This document shows, in pieces, positions 14,271 through 25,154 of a stretch of 63,035 nucleotides of DNA. Made by a program: the position numbers and the translations under genes. The stretch is from contig NW_019775552.1 of NCBI RefSeq assembly GCF_001039355.2, positions 90,479 to 153,513 on the forward strand, written 5' to 3'. How positions within the stretch are numbered: the first letter of the stretch is position 1; every line of letters begins with the position of its first letter. The stretch is from Lingula anatina. Lineage: Eukaryota; Brachiopoda; Lingulata; Lingulida; Lingulidae. The notes beneath the pieces were generated by a model. The model was not told the DNA's origin and did no database searches. It was given only the letters and a program-made list of their open reading frames with translations.

Positions 14271-17200
14271 AATAAAAGTAAAAAATCAATAATGTTGAAA
14301 AATATCTCTTAAATAATTGTTGAAAATAGCTCTTAAATTAGATTGCTTACAATGTAAAATGGGAGATATTTATTACTGATGTTTAATTTGTATCAGTGTT
14401 AACAAATTTTTTACCAAATATCCTCTTCCTGCACAAATGAGTATCTTTACAAAGATTCTTGAAATGCATCCATCCCAGTGAAAGAAGTTTTGTAATGAAA
14501 AATAGCGGAATTATAATTATCATGCTGTTTAAAATTTTTCTTTCAATATTTCTGTTCTAGAAATAAAGTGCTTGCCTTTTCTTTTTCCTTTCCAATTCCA
14601 GTTGGGCTAAATTCTTACTGTCACTGGTGAAGATTTTGGCCTCATAACCCAGTGACTGAAAATATGCATGGTACACAAGATAAAAGATACCTGTAATAAA
14701 CTTGTAAACTTTCTAGATGTTTCTGCTCCACTAGTTTGATTTTTTTTAAAGAAAATGTATCAAAAGGCAGATAACTTGAGATGAACTGTCAACTTACTTC
14801 AGAAAAATAAGGATTTTCATCTGCCTATAGCTATTTATTAGCTAATAGTGGTAACAAATATAAATAAAATTGCACAAAATCAGAACCATTACTGTAATAC
14901 GATAATCAAAATAAATAATTCAAGCTAAATATTGGTTATATTACCTCAATATGCCGGATGATATCTCTTGCTCCAGTGACTTCTGGGTCAAATTCGAATT
15001 TCCCCCTGGAGGTTGTCAAGGCAACGGAGGCAGATTTAACGCCCCGTTTCTTCATAACATGATCCTCAATCTTGCCAACACATGAAGCACAAGTCATTCC
15101 AGAAATCTGAGAAATTTAAGATATGATATAAGAATATATGGACGATCTTGAAATATATACAGAACAAATAACGAATAACAAAAATATGATCAATAATTTG
15201 TTGTTTACAACTAAGGATGAAAAATTTATTTGAATAGAACAGAAAACCAACTTAAACTTCAATTCATTTGGTTATTAGAAACTTGTTTCAATTAGTTTTA
15301 GCCAAAAATAAGACAAAACCCACATTTTTGTTTTTCTGGTTTCAAAGATTTAAAGAACTGGTTAAATTTATATTGCAGCAAAAAATTTAGCCACTCTCAT
15401 AATGGAGATGGAGACTGCTGAACATAACTGAAGATGGTAAAAAATAGAAATTAAAGCCTGAAATAAAGACTTAAAGATAATTTTTTCTGGGTCAACAGTT
15501 CATAATACAGCAAAGCTTCATGGCAAAAGAAAAATCTCTCAATGTCTAGTAAAATTCACTTTAAATATTTTAAATAAAGGCAAAATGTGCACTGTACACA
15601 AGTAAAGAAAAAACCAGGACAATTAACTTACAAACAGTTCTACGTGTCCCCCAGTGGCTTCTTGTAGGACTGTAGTTTCATATCCTAGGTCAGTGATTTT
15701 CTTGGCTATTGTCTCTGGATTCAGCAACTCTGGGTCGTAGGTCACTTCTGCTTTCTGAGCCAGTAAGGCAACCAGAATGGTTTCAATGCCTGTAAGTTTA
15801 AAAAAATATAAAACTGCAAAATACTACATGGTCACTTTTGTTTAAATTATATGAAGATAATAGCAAAAGCATAATTTGAGTCATGCTGAACTCTGGGACA
15901 TATTTCACCTCAGATCTTTCTTCAGAAAATTTATCTGAAAGTTGTCATTCTATCACACATTGTTAAATATACAGATATATAAATGAAAAGCGTAAGTGTA
16001 ATTCTAAGTAGGTATTAAGACATGTAATAATTTGAAAATATTTCTAAAAATGCAAAACATAAATCAATACATATACACTGGCAGATCCTGGTCATTTTTG
16101 ACACCTTCACCCCGCACCCTATTCTGAACTTGCCATTCTGTACATATAAAAGAGAGGGGGCAATGTCCTTCAAAACACATGCATGATCAAATAAAAAACA
16201 CATTCAAGGATTCTGACATACCTTCTACCTTGGCCATAGTACGTTCAATGTTAGCCACACAGGAAGCGCATGTCATTCCTCTCACATTAAACAAGGCTTT
16301 ATGGTACTTTCCATCTTCACGAGGTTGTGTTGGCTGGCGACGACGGACACTGCCCTTGCTGCGCCGCAGGCTTGCATTACGTTCAATGACTTTTGGTTTG
16401 GCAACAACACTGGCATTTTTCTTTACATCTGATGGATAAAGAAATGAATATTGCACTGATTTTATAAAAAAGTTAACAAATTAACCCTTAAAATGTAAAA
16501 ACGTCTGTTGTTAAGATGACAACATTCATAATACACGGAAGAAAACATTTTAAAGGACATTTAAAATAACAATACTAAATCAACTAAAAACTAAACACAA
16601 AGTAGCAGTTCTTTTTCTTGTAAAAATTTTTCTAAATTTAAACTGAAGTCACATGTATGTGGTTTAGGAAATAGTATTTTCTGTTTGAAATATTTCAAAA
16701 ATAATCATGAATTAGGCAATGAAATATAATTTTTTGTCTAAAAAAATATGTGAGATGTCCCTGTGGTGATTCCCTTAATAGTTACCTTTAATGGATGCAC
16801 CAAATCCAAGCCCTTGAATTTTAGCACATATCTGATCTGCACTTATGTGTGCGGGATTGTGCTGCACAGTAGCCTCTTTTTCAACCAGTGACACTTTCAC
16901 ACTTCCCACTCCAATGACATCCCCCAGCTCACCCTCGATCTTCTTCACGCATGACTGACAGGTCATTCCAGATATGACAATATTGGAAGTGATTAATTTG
17001 GAAGACTTCTGGATCTGACCTTCATCACACTTGCTGTCGGCAACCACCTCTGCATCGTAACCCATGTCAGAAATATCCTCAGCAAGCTGCCTTGGGTCTG
17101 TGGTCTCTGGATCAAAGGTTATGTCAGCTCTCCCTTTTTCCAAGGAAACTTTAATCTTCACCACGCCTGGCTTCTCAGAGATCACTTGCTCGATGAGGTC

Positions 17201-18982
17201 AACACAAGAATGACACGTCATACCCTTCACGTCTACGGTGCATGATTTCTCTGAACAGGTTGGGACCGGCTCCTCTTGGGGCACCTGCGTCAACAATCTT
17301 GCCTCGTAACCCATATCATCAATGTATCCAGCCAACAAGCTGGCAGTGGTCACTTTTGGATCATACTGGATCACCCCTTGACCTTTCTCCAGGCTGACCA
17401 CTATGGACTTCACCCCACTCTTTTCTCCGATGGTGTCTTCAATGAGTTTTACACACGAATTACAAGTCATCCCTTGTATATCTATGGTGGCAGAGGAGAG
17501 AGGTTGGGGAGGCTTTCTCAAAGAAGCTGGGAAACCTAATGCTCCAATGGCATCTCGGAGGTTGACAGAGCTTATCTGGGTTGGATTATGCCTGCAGTCA
17601 AAGGAGATGTTATCATAATTTTGTTTATTTGTATAATAACTAAAAACGAAAGGTTTTAAATTGTACTTGAATCAAAGTTATCAAGCCTTGGTTGCAGAAA
17701 ATATGCATTAACTGCACATGTGGATAATTTGAACTGTCAATGAAATAATCCAATTATAACTGACATTAATTTTCTACCTGGTGCACTGAAACAGGAAAAT
17801 ATGCAAAAAAAAAAATCACAGCAAATGAAAACAAGTCAGGAATTTATCATAATTACATTCAGATGGATATGGTTCAGGTCATTTTACCTGACAGTAACAC
17901 TGCCCATGGCCAGAGACACCTTGACAGCAGTCACTCCATCCAGCCTGCCTAGGGCATCTTCAATCTTCTTCACACAGTCTCCACAGGTCATGTGGTCAGC
18001 AAACAGAGTGACCTCCTGGACAGGGGTCTGGGTGGCTTTGGGATGTGCCTGGAGGTGTTAAACAAGTGCTTTATCAATACAAAGGGACATTCTAGATTAA
18101 ACAGGATAGACTGTTAAATGTAAGGTATTCAGTTATAAAAATTGTCTGTTAATTGGCTTAATTTTAAATTGCAAATTTTTAGCTGATATCATAATTTGTA
18201 TATATTAATATCATAAAGATAGGCAGTAAAGTGTAAGGTGTCCAGTAATAAAACTTGTCTTTTTATTGGCATAATTTTATATGCAATTTTTTGTTGAAAG
18301 CATAATTTGTAGTGTTTAAAAATGAAAAATTGCTGAGCCTTATTAAATTACCTTTTATTTACCAAATTTATAATACTTATATAATTATAAAATTCATTGT
18401 ATCCAAGGTATACATCGTCCCATACATCATTTATAATTATAATATCAGTCGAGAAATCTTAGTTACATACTTTAAATGCAGCGTCCAATCCCTGGATATC
18501 TGACAGGATCTGATCCACCGAGATGGTCCCAGGGTCAAAAGTGACCACTCCTTCCTTGTCCTCCAGGGAAACCTAAATTGAGAAATTCAATTAAAAATAT
18601 TTAAAGAGAAGAACATAATAAAAAAAATTAACTGCAAATGAATGACCTAAACATCACTTGAACAGCAGAGGAGAAAATTGGTTTGTATCATGATTAATTA
18701 AAGTAAAAAAAAATCATTTCAATAATTATGATTTAATTTTGTAAGTGTAAATTGGTGTGATAATAAATTATGTATCAGAGAGAGAGAGGGAGAGAGAATG
18801 CTACCTCACACCTACGGGACCTACATTCATAATAAATCTAGTAACATGACAAAATATCATGCCATATTTACCTGCACATTTCCTATGCCCTTCTTGTTTT
18901 TCAATGCATCTTCTATCTTTTTGGGACACTTCTGGCAGTACATACCATCAATGATGGCTACCAGAGTTTTAGTACTCATCAT
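8713..18982 (-). CDS. ATP7-like: Copper-transporting P1B-type ATPase, ATP7A/B-like, copy B (5' complete, 3' truncated)
   Basis: Exons on the minus strand: 18982-18872 (ATG), 18572-18471, 18048-17888, 17591-16786, 16428-16222, 15789-15632, 15106-14945, 14655-14576, 14196-13980, 13536-13303, 12932-12683, 12545-12421, 11248-11114, 10873-10682, 10380-10198, 9973-9796, 9387-9232, 8855-8713. They total 3600 nt (1200 codons), all phases consistent. Seven HMA copper-binding domains have cysteine pairs at about residues 16/19, 93/96, 168/171, 251/254, 336/339, 447/450 and 521/524. Then come membrane segments 1-6, TGE (819-821), CPC (943-945), DKTGT (Asp987), SEHP (His1029, equivalent to the ATP-binding His of human ATP7B) and TGDN (1187-1190). 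The ATG is chosen because an in-frame stop lies just upstream, beyond an acceptor at 18998-18999. The hinge GDGxNDxP, membrane segments 7-8 and the tail are absent because the sequence breaks at 8385. Intron 8 (after 14576) uses a GC donor. Confidence 0.93.
9655..9690. repeat. Homopolymer T and G tracts in ATP7 copy B intron 16
   Basis: A run of T, a short spacer, then T8 and G11 in the intron between exons 9973-9796 and 9387-9232. Similarity to copy A (window bases 1 onward) starts inside the G run, so the copy A contig probably begins at this hard-to-sequence tract. Confidence 0.8.
11717..12348. mobile_element. 632-bp non-autonomous DNA transposon (TTAA target), family 1
   Basis: Sits in intron 12 of ATP7 copy B between exons 12545-12421 and 11248-11114. 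It is flanked by TTAA at 11713-11716 and TTAA at 12349-12352. Copy A has a single uninterrupted TTAA at the same place (about 1898-1901) with matching flanks, so this is a clean empty/filled site pair. The ends are inverted repeats, AGCAATAATAACTCTTC and AGTCATAATAACTCTTC read inward. No transposase ORF is visible. TTAA duplication is typical of piggyBac-type elements, so it is probably a MITE mobilised by such a transposase. A relative lies at 25972-26310. Confidence 0.85.
14209..14275. repeat. A-rich / (AAT)n / (AAAT)n microsatellite
   Basis: Low-complexity run in ATP7 copy B intron 8. It is longer than the counterpart in copy A (about 3988-4005), so this is one of the clear length differences between the copies. 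Confidence 0.85.
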
Positions 18983-18997
18983 GATGAGACCAACAAT
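18983..18997 (-). other. 5' UTR part of first coding exon of ATP7-like copy B
   Basis: Fifteen transcribed bases precede the doubled ATG (ATGATG). An AG acceptor with a pyrimidine-rich lead lies at 18998-18999, so at least one untranslated exon should lie further upstream (higher coordinates). I could not locate it. Confidence 0.45.
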
Positions 18998-21070
18998 CTG
19001 AAATTAAAAAGAAGTAAATTAGATGAAAACTTTACCCTATTAAAATTTCTGCAATCACTGGCCAAGTTAACGAGAGGTTAGTGGGGATTGAGTAATCTTA
19101 CCATCAAGTCTGAAAAATGCCAACTACGTCATTGTCATGTTTATCAGACATGACAGCATTTTGAAAAAGTGAAAGTGAAAGTCCTGAATCATAAACTCAG
19201 GCTTAGCATAATGAAAACTCTGAGATTGCACAAACATTCAAGACACTGTGAAATGTTTAAGGAGTAGGATGTTTAACTTGTTGTGGTGAATATTCAACTT
19301 TTATTTATTTCAATAATTTTTGTTTTTTACCAAAGAGGAGGCTTACTGAACCAACCCCTATTCTTTCACCTATTCTTTCAACCCCTATTCTAAAAGGCAC
19401 TATACTTAATAACAGTCATGTTGAAAAGTTTCATCAGGTATTTTTAAAATCCCACTAGAAATTAACGTAAAAGACCTTTTCCAAACAGTAAAAAAAATTC
19501 TGTCTGCTGCTGGCAGTCCTACTTCATCAGGGACTATGAGCAGACAGAATATTAGGCAGTTTAAGCGCTAGTATCAATATTTCTCAAGCTAACTGACAAC
19601 ATAAATTCTCCATGTTTCTCTAGATAACATTCAGAAATTTGTATAGGGCACCTGCCTTATATAATCACACAGAATGGTCACCTGATCAAACTGATATGGC
19701 CTTTGTACTTGGAGATGTCACAAACAGATCACTGACCCAGGCTATAACCACCAGCCCTATCTTGTCACTGTACTCTGTAAACACATCAGTGGCATGTTAT
19801 TTATCACACAGGACAGTGCCACCAATCTCACAGTGACACTGCTAAATTTTAAAACTGATCAAAGCTAGTCACTTATGATGCATTATTGTCGTAGAAAAAA
19901 TTGGGCAGATTTCTAATATATGGCACAGCGAGTGTGTCACTGTGTAAGAAAGTGGGTGTTATACATGAATGTTATAGAATCAAGAAGCAGCTCATAGACT
20001 TTAATAATATGTCCATACAACACTGAACAAGAGAGGCATAGCTCAACACATCAGTTATATAAAAACATCATATATATTATATACAATTTCAATCTAAAAT
20101 CACATACGGCAGTTAAAATTCTAAACATGACCCCCATACTAGTAACAAGGCCAGTACTAGTAGAAGGTCAGGAGATGACTTATCTGTATATATATCTATC
20201 CGATTTTCATGTCCTGAATCCGCCTCTTACACCACAATAATGTGAACAAGACTAATACAGGGTGACCCCCCCCAAAATAGATCCCATAAAGTTTTTATGG
20301 AGTTTTTATCTGTGGGGGTATCTCAAGGATAATGTGTACCACAAACAACCCTTTAACAATTGGTGAACTACTAGTAATGCAAATAAGCGACCAAGATAAC
20401 TGAAACTTTGGGAGTATAATCATGCACATATTGAACTAAATCCAGCCTCTATATTATAACGCACTTGTACATGTATGTCGCATACAGTGGACAACTCGTG
20501 TTGTAACTAGTATTTAAATTATGTAAAGGTTTTCTACCAGTGATGATTATATGGGCAGCACTGCAAAATGCCAGTATATCCATCTAGACTTAAGTAATAA
20601 CACAATTAAGGCAGCTTAATTAAATAAACTAAATACATAGTAAAGTACATAGTCTGCGGTACAATTTTATATAACAATAAAATGACATTTTGTTTCTCCA
20701 ACACCTTCATTATTAATACAGATCATCAGCAATCAGCAGCAACTGATACTTGTTACATAGAAAAGTTTGCAGCTGGAATTAAACATCCAAATATAATAAT
20801 AATCAAAGATTTATTTCTGATGTACTTCATAAGCACACTTAGGCTTAGTATGCTAATTGAATCTAATCTAGCATTTTAATCAAATGAACCATTTAATCAC
20901 AGTCATTTCAGTAAATAACACAGGTAATTAAATGCAGTCAGTGTTACTTCTGGTTATTGTTAGAAAGGAGAAACCAAGGCTTGATAATATCTCTAGTGGC
21001 CCTCACTATTTTTGCCGTTTCTCAGATAAGAAATATTTAACATTTCAAATCAAAATTCACTTTTACTCAT
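18998..21070. other. Intergenic stretch upstream of ATP7 copy B
   Basis: AT-rich sequence between the copper ATPase (minus) and the first POT gene (plus), which are divergently oriented. I see no convincing exon. A short stretch near 20259-20295 (CAGGGTGACC followed by a C run) resembles a transposon end but no partner end was found. The promoter of the ATPase is expected here but I cannot mark it by motif. Confidence 0.5.
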
Positions 21071-21073
21071 ATT

Positions 21074-21299
21074 CTTGGCCAAGTATTTGTAAACATATAC
21101 AGGAGCGGATTCAGAGATATTTTCTGACAGTCTTCCAAATTATCATTGTTGCTCCGTTCTTCATTTTTGACCGTCTTCCGACAGAAAAAATTAGATACCC
21201 GTCAAAATTAGATACCCGTCCGGAAGACCCAGAAGACGCCCTGAATCCGCCCCTGATATAATATAATATAGACCTTGGCCAAGTATTTGTAAACATATA
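21074..21299. repeat. 26-bp direct repeats flanking a small inverted-repeat element
   Basis: The same 26 bases occur at 21074-21099 and 21274-21299, exactly 200 bp apart. Between them, about 21100-21255, lies a small element whose ends are inverted (AGGAGCGGATTCAG and its complement CTGAATCCGCCCCT). A related sequence lies in reverse orientation at about 55290-55465. The repeat is too long for a normal target duplication, so a local tandem duplication that included the element flank is likely. Confidence 0.7.
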
Positions 21300-22541
21300 A
21301 TATGAACCATATGTAATGAGCCAAGAGGAAGTCTCTTCCAAAATACATGACTGGGAACACGTGTATGCCTTGACAGGCTGTGACAATAATCTAGTTGTAA
21401 AAATACACGTCATCCATAAGCTTGCTCTGTGCACACATGTAGGGCGAAAGATGGATACGTCCACTACTTGGATTTCCCATAATCAAGTAATTCCTCTACT
21501 GTGCTCTTACCTTTGGTGGGTAGCCTGCTGTGGAGCACATTGAACTCCATGCTGTTTATCTATTTTGTCTACTGACAACAACACACCTTACTTTTCTACA
21601 TTTTATAGGTTTTCCTCAAGGTCTAAGCATATTTACAAGAAATACAGAATATAACATTGATCATAAGACACTAATGAAACACCCATCAAAAGATAATTAA
21701 TCCGTTTTCAAACTCACATGGCAAGTATTCACTCACGTTATTGCTCTTCTCTGCCCAGTGATAACAACATGACCTACTTTCAAGAAAATGCAAGTCATGT
21801 GACCTTTCAGATGTCAATATCGAATACGTCACACACAGCTAGAATTGTACAAGCGAAAATAATAATAATAATATGTCATTTGGTATGAAATGATTTTACA
21901 TTAATAAGCTGTCTAAACTATTGTCAATTACAACCCCCTTGCTGTTCATAGGCCCATATATACATGTAGACTTTTGGTATAAAACAAAATGCCTGGTATA
22001 ATTTCTCCGTGTTACGGCCCCAAACCCCGTAGGCGTATAAGGTAGTATATCACTTGTTTTGTCGGTTCCAACTAGGTTATCAAATTATATTAAAACTTAC
22101 TGTTTGGCTCTGATATTGTTCCGCAGAAATTACTAATAAAGGTTTATTGTGTTCTTTGCAATATATAAGACATATATTGAATGTATATGTATAAAAGTAT
22201 AAAGATGTAGTACTAAAATAGAGCTTTAAGGCCGGTGATAGGGTTAAATACGCTTAAAATCATGTTTTTGAGTTTTTTGTGTGTTTATATTAATCAAAAA
22301 AGTATCTAACGTTGGATGTAATAATTTTTATGAATTTGCATCGCAAAATGTGTCTTTTGATAAGTTTTTCAACCGGCACGCGCCCCAGTCAGGCTGACAA
22401 CTAAGCCACGCCTCTGTTACTAAGGGCCGTTGCCATGAGGGGGTCGGAGCACAGTTAATGAGTTATAAGCCGATTACGTGTGCGGTAATAGGTCATAAGT
22501 CTTACATCAGCTTAGCAGCGAAGAAGTCTAGCTAGTACACT

Positions 22542-22664
22542 ATGGGGAAGAGAAAAGTTCGTGTTAAAAGTCCCTTTCCAGAGGAAAGAAGGAAAATTTT
22601 GAGAGTAAGGCCTATGCGTGGCGGTTGGGGAAAACCGGCCCTATTTGTTCAGTCGAATGACTGA
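22542..22664 (+). CDS. Small basic ORF, unrecognised (40 residues)
   Basis: ATG at 22542, stop ending at 22664. It is rich in Lys and Arg with a Pro-Phe-Pro-Glu stretch. I recognise no family. It is followed on the same strand by another basic ORF (22796-23164), so the two may be exons of one gene or parts of a decayed element. The GC-rich lead at 22370-22470 differs from the AT-rich surroundings. It may be spurious. Confidence 0.25.
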   Translation: MGKRKVRVKSPFPEERRKILRVRPMRGGWGKPALFVQSND

Positions 22665-22795
22665 TTTCTGTATACCTAATAAATGGGTGAAAGAGTTAAT
22701 CGAATCGCCTAAATTAATTGACAAATGAAAGAAAAATCGATAAACAAATTTAAAAAAAACGCTAAAAAGGATACTTTTAGCCTAGCTTTTAATTT

Positions 22796-23164
22796 TTGCG
22801 ATATATATCGGCGAGCGTATCTGCGACACGTTACGAAACCGGAAATGATTGTTGGTCGCCGTTTGCAAAAGGTAAATCTAATGTTGACAAAATAAAATTT
22901 TATTCTCCAAGATATGATATCATGGAGCTTGAGAGAAACGCGAAAAATTGTGATGTGCATGGCCAAACGAGAGAAATCCAAGCAAGGGCTGACAGCATGA
23001 TTAAAACAAGAAAAATAAAAACGCATGTTAGCGGCTTTGCATTTTGTGATGTTTGGAGAAAATTAATTTCAAAATCACTGATCAAGCGGGAAGAAAGAGT
23101 TCAAAATGTATCCAAAAATGAAAATCACAAAAAGACCCCGAAAATAGTCAAGACTAGCAGGTAA
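22796..23164 (+). CDS. Unrecognised basic ORF (up to 122 codons)
   Basis: An open frame of 122 codons with a TTG at its left limit. The first ATG is at 22922, giving 81 residues, so the upstream part would be coding only if joined to another exon. It is rich in Lys, Arg and Asn, contains two Cys and one Trp, and has no signal peptide or membrane segment. I do not recognise it. Possible readings are an exon of an unannotated gene, part of a decayed DNA transposon (the region 22220-23640 has GC-richer edges), or chance. Confidence 0.3.
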   Translation: MRYISASVSATRYETGNDCWSPFAKGKSNVDKIKFYSPRYDIMELERNAKNCDVHGQTREIQARADSMIKTRKIKTHVSGFAFCDVWRKLISKSLIKREERVQNVSKNENHKKTPKIVKTSR

Positions 23165-23661
23165 AAAGCAAATAGGGTCTAAGTGTCATGTGTGTAAAAA
23201 TAAAATATTTATTCAAAAGCCTTCTCTCAGCCACTTTTACCGTTGAATCTTGCGCAGCTGAGCGTCTCCCCTTTATCTTAGCTGGCATTTTGAGAAATAC
23301 TGCTATGAAGTAATCACTGGATTTTTCCGTTGATCTGACGATTACCAAGTGTCGTGCAAAATAATCCTGCAGCGTTACCCGTCAAAAAACTCGTATTAAC
23401 ACAAGTGACGGACACTTGCTCTCGACACAGTTTTATCTGATCACTTTGCCGATAACAAAGAAGGAATCTCTCAGGTAAAATTACTCGATTGCCGAGGAAG
23501 AGCCATTGAAACGTTCAAATGCAACTTCACACCTCTTAATTGCGGTTAAACGTAATCGCCTTTGTTAGCGCTTCCTTCTACATATCCTTGACACCCTACG
23601 GGGCATCACTAGGCTAGGGCCCTCTCCAGAGCTGTCAATCAAAATGGCTGCACGCTTACAT

Positions 23662-23662
23662 N
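23662..23662. other. Single-N contig join
   Basis: A lone N. The reverse-transcriptase reading frame to its right ends exactly here and does not continue to the left, so unrelated contigs are probably joined at this base. Confidence 0.65.
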
Positions 23663-23840
23663 ATTTAGTAAAAAGCCATGGACCCATCTGAGTAATACTG
23701 GAGGTACTCCATAGCTGCAGAGCTTGCCTAGCAAAATATTGTGGTCTATTAAATCAAACGCTTTTCTAAAATCAAGTAATAAAACCCGAGACTGTGCCCC
23801 ATGAGTGTCACTGGCCTTGGCCCAGTAAATTACACCTGTA
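23663..23840 (-). pseudogene. LINE (non-LTR retrotransposon) reverse-transcriptase fragment
   Basis: Read on the minus strand from 23840, the frame is open for 59 codons and contains DFRKAFDLIDHNIL, the palm-domain motif around the first catalytic Asp of non-LTR reverse transcriptases, followed by a typical G(V)P..LLRWVHGFL segment. The catalytic FADD box and both ends of the element are missing. It is a dead fragment of a CR1/Jockey-like or related LINE; the exact clade cannot be assigned from this length. Confidence 0.8.
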
Positions 23841-25154
23841 AATATGAAACAAAGTGCAAATTATTTAACAATGCTATCACAGCAAAACGAACGGCGACAG
23901 CATGAACGAGTACAAACATTAATATTGGATAGGGGGCCTATTATATATATACCGACACTGGCCCAGTGACGCCCGCGATCTCTGAAGGTTAAAGGAACAG
24001 TTTCCGACAAAAGACAAAGAAATGATTTTTTAAATTGAAAGAAGAGCAAATATGATGAAAAATACATGTTACATGTAGAGCCCATGGCAGCCTCTCGCTA
24101 TTTCTCCTATTCATTTTATCAATTGGTACTCTATACTTTTCGTTTTCATAGACAGCTAAGGGGTTTTCGCCTGTTAGCCTTCTTAAGTTGGTAAATCAAA
24201 ATACTTTTTTTGTATTTGACATCTTATTCAATTTAATCATTTATGTGTCAGGCACGTAGGATGTAAACATTAAAGGGGACTTTAAAGGGGACTTTAAGTG
24301 GGGTATGTGGGATGGGGTGAGGGGGGGGGGGCGATAATAAATTAGGGTGACGGGGGATTCCCCGCATCCACTTTTTATCTGCGCTTATTATGACGTGGTT
24401 ACTACGTGACTTAACTACCTGACTAAACCTGGTCCCCGGTTACTGATATGGCGGTAGGCTTGTACCCTCTACCACGACGACAGTTCGATTTTCACAATAT
24501 ATTCACAGATATTTCTTTAGATTAATAGGCGGTCATATGGTTCTCTGTCACCCTGTAATGAAATCTCAAGAATGGTTACATGGCTGGTAATTGTTTGCAT
24601 AACTGCTCAGGCACTGCCACTTAACAGGCCCCTTGACAGCAATCAAGACTGTTAATTCCTGTAATTTAAATCTCTTGCTATGTTGTGACCGATAAAAGTG
24701 GTCCCTTCTTTATCGCTCGTTTCTTCAGATTGAAGTTAACTGGGGAATCTCCTGTAGTAGCTCCCTATAGAGCGCTTGCGGGTACAATGCCATCTGCGTG
24801 CGTGCAGATTGAATTGGTTCCATCTGGCCAAAAGTTACAGGGTGCAAATGGGGAAAATGTGCCTATAATATCTGCCACTCTGGTAGAGGGTAGTAATTAA
24901 GCTTCTATCATTTGGTGGAGTACTTTTACAACATTGAAGATGCGTTCCTATTAATTCGTTTTATGTACCGGGATATTTATCATTAACTGACATAATATCT
25001 TAACTCAGGTTTTTCTTGCATCACAAGGAGGTTTTATAGGTTTTGTGATTAAATTCCTTGTTTTAATATACGTTTGTTCTAATAACAGTGACGCAGTGTG
25101 TATGTCTGTCACCGTTGACCCGGTAGTTTTTCAGTGATAGATGGACGCCTCACA

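Noticed and set aside
111-18982. One giant copper ATPase with 13-14 HMA domains
   Set aside because: The frames could join in phase, but the N at the exact similarity limit and missing P-domain hinge make an assembly join more likely.
111-18982. Bacterial CopA-type ATPase from contamination
   Set aside because: The coding sequence is split by many spliceosomal introns with consistent phases and has the multi-HMA N-terminus of animal ATP7.
25134-25154. Upstream GTG start for POT copy 1 (and the same place in copy 2)
   Set aside because: Eukaryotic genes start with ATG; the ATG at 25155 (36967 in copy 2) sits in a reasonable context and fits the family N-terminus.
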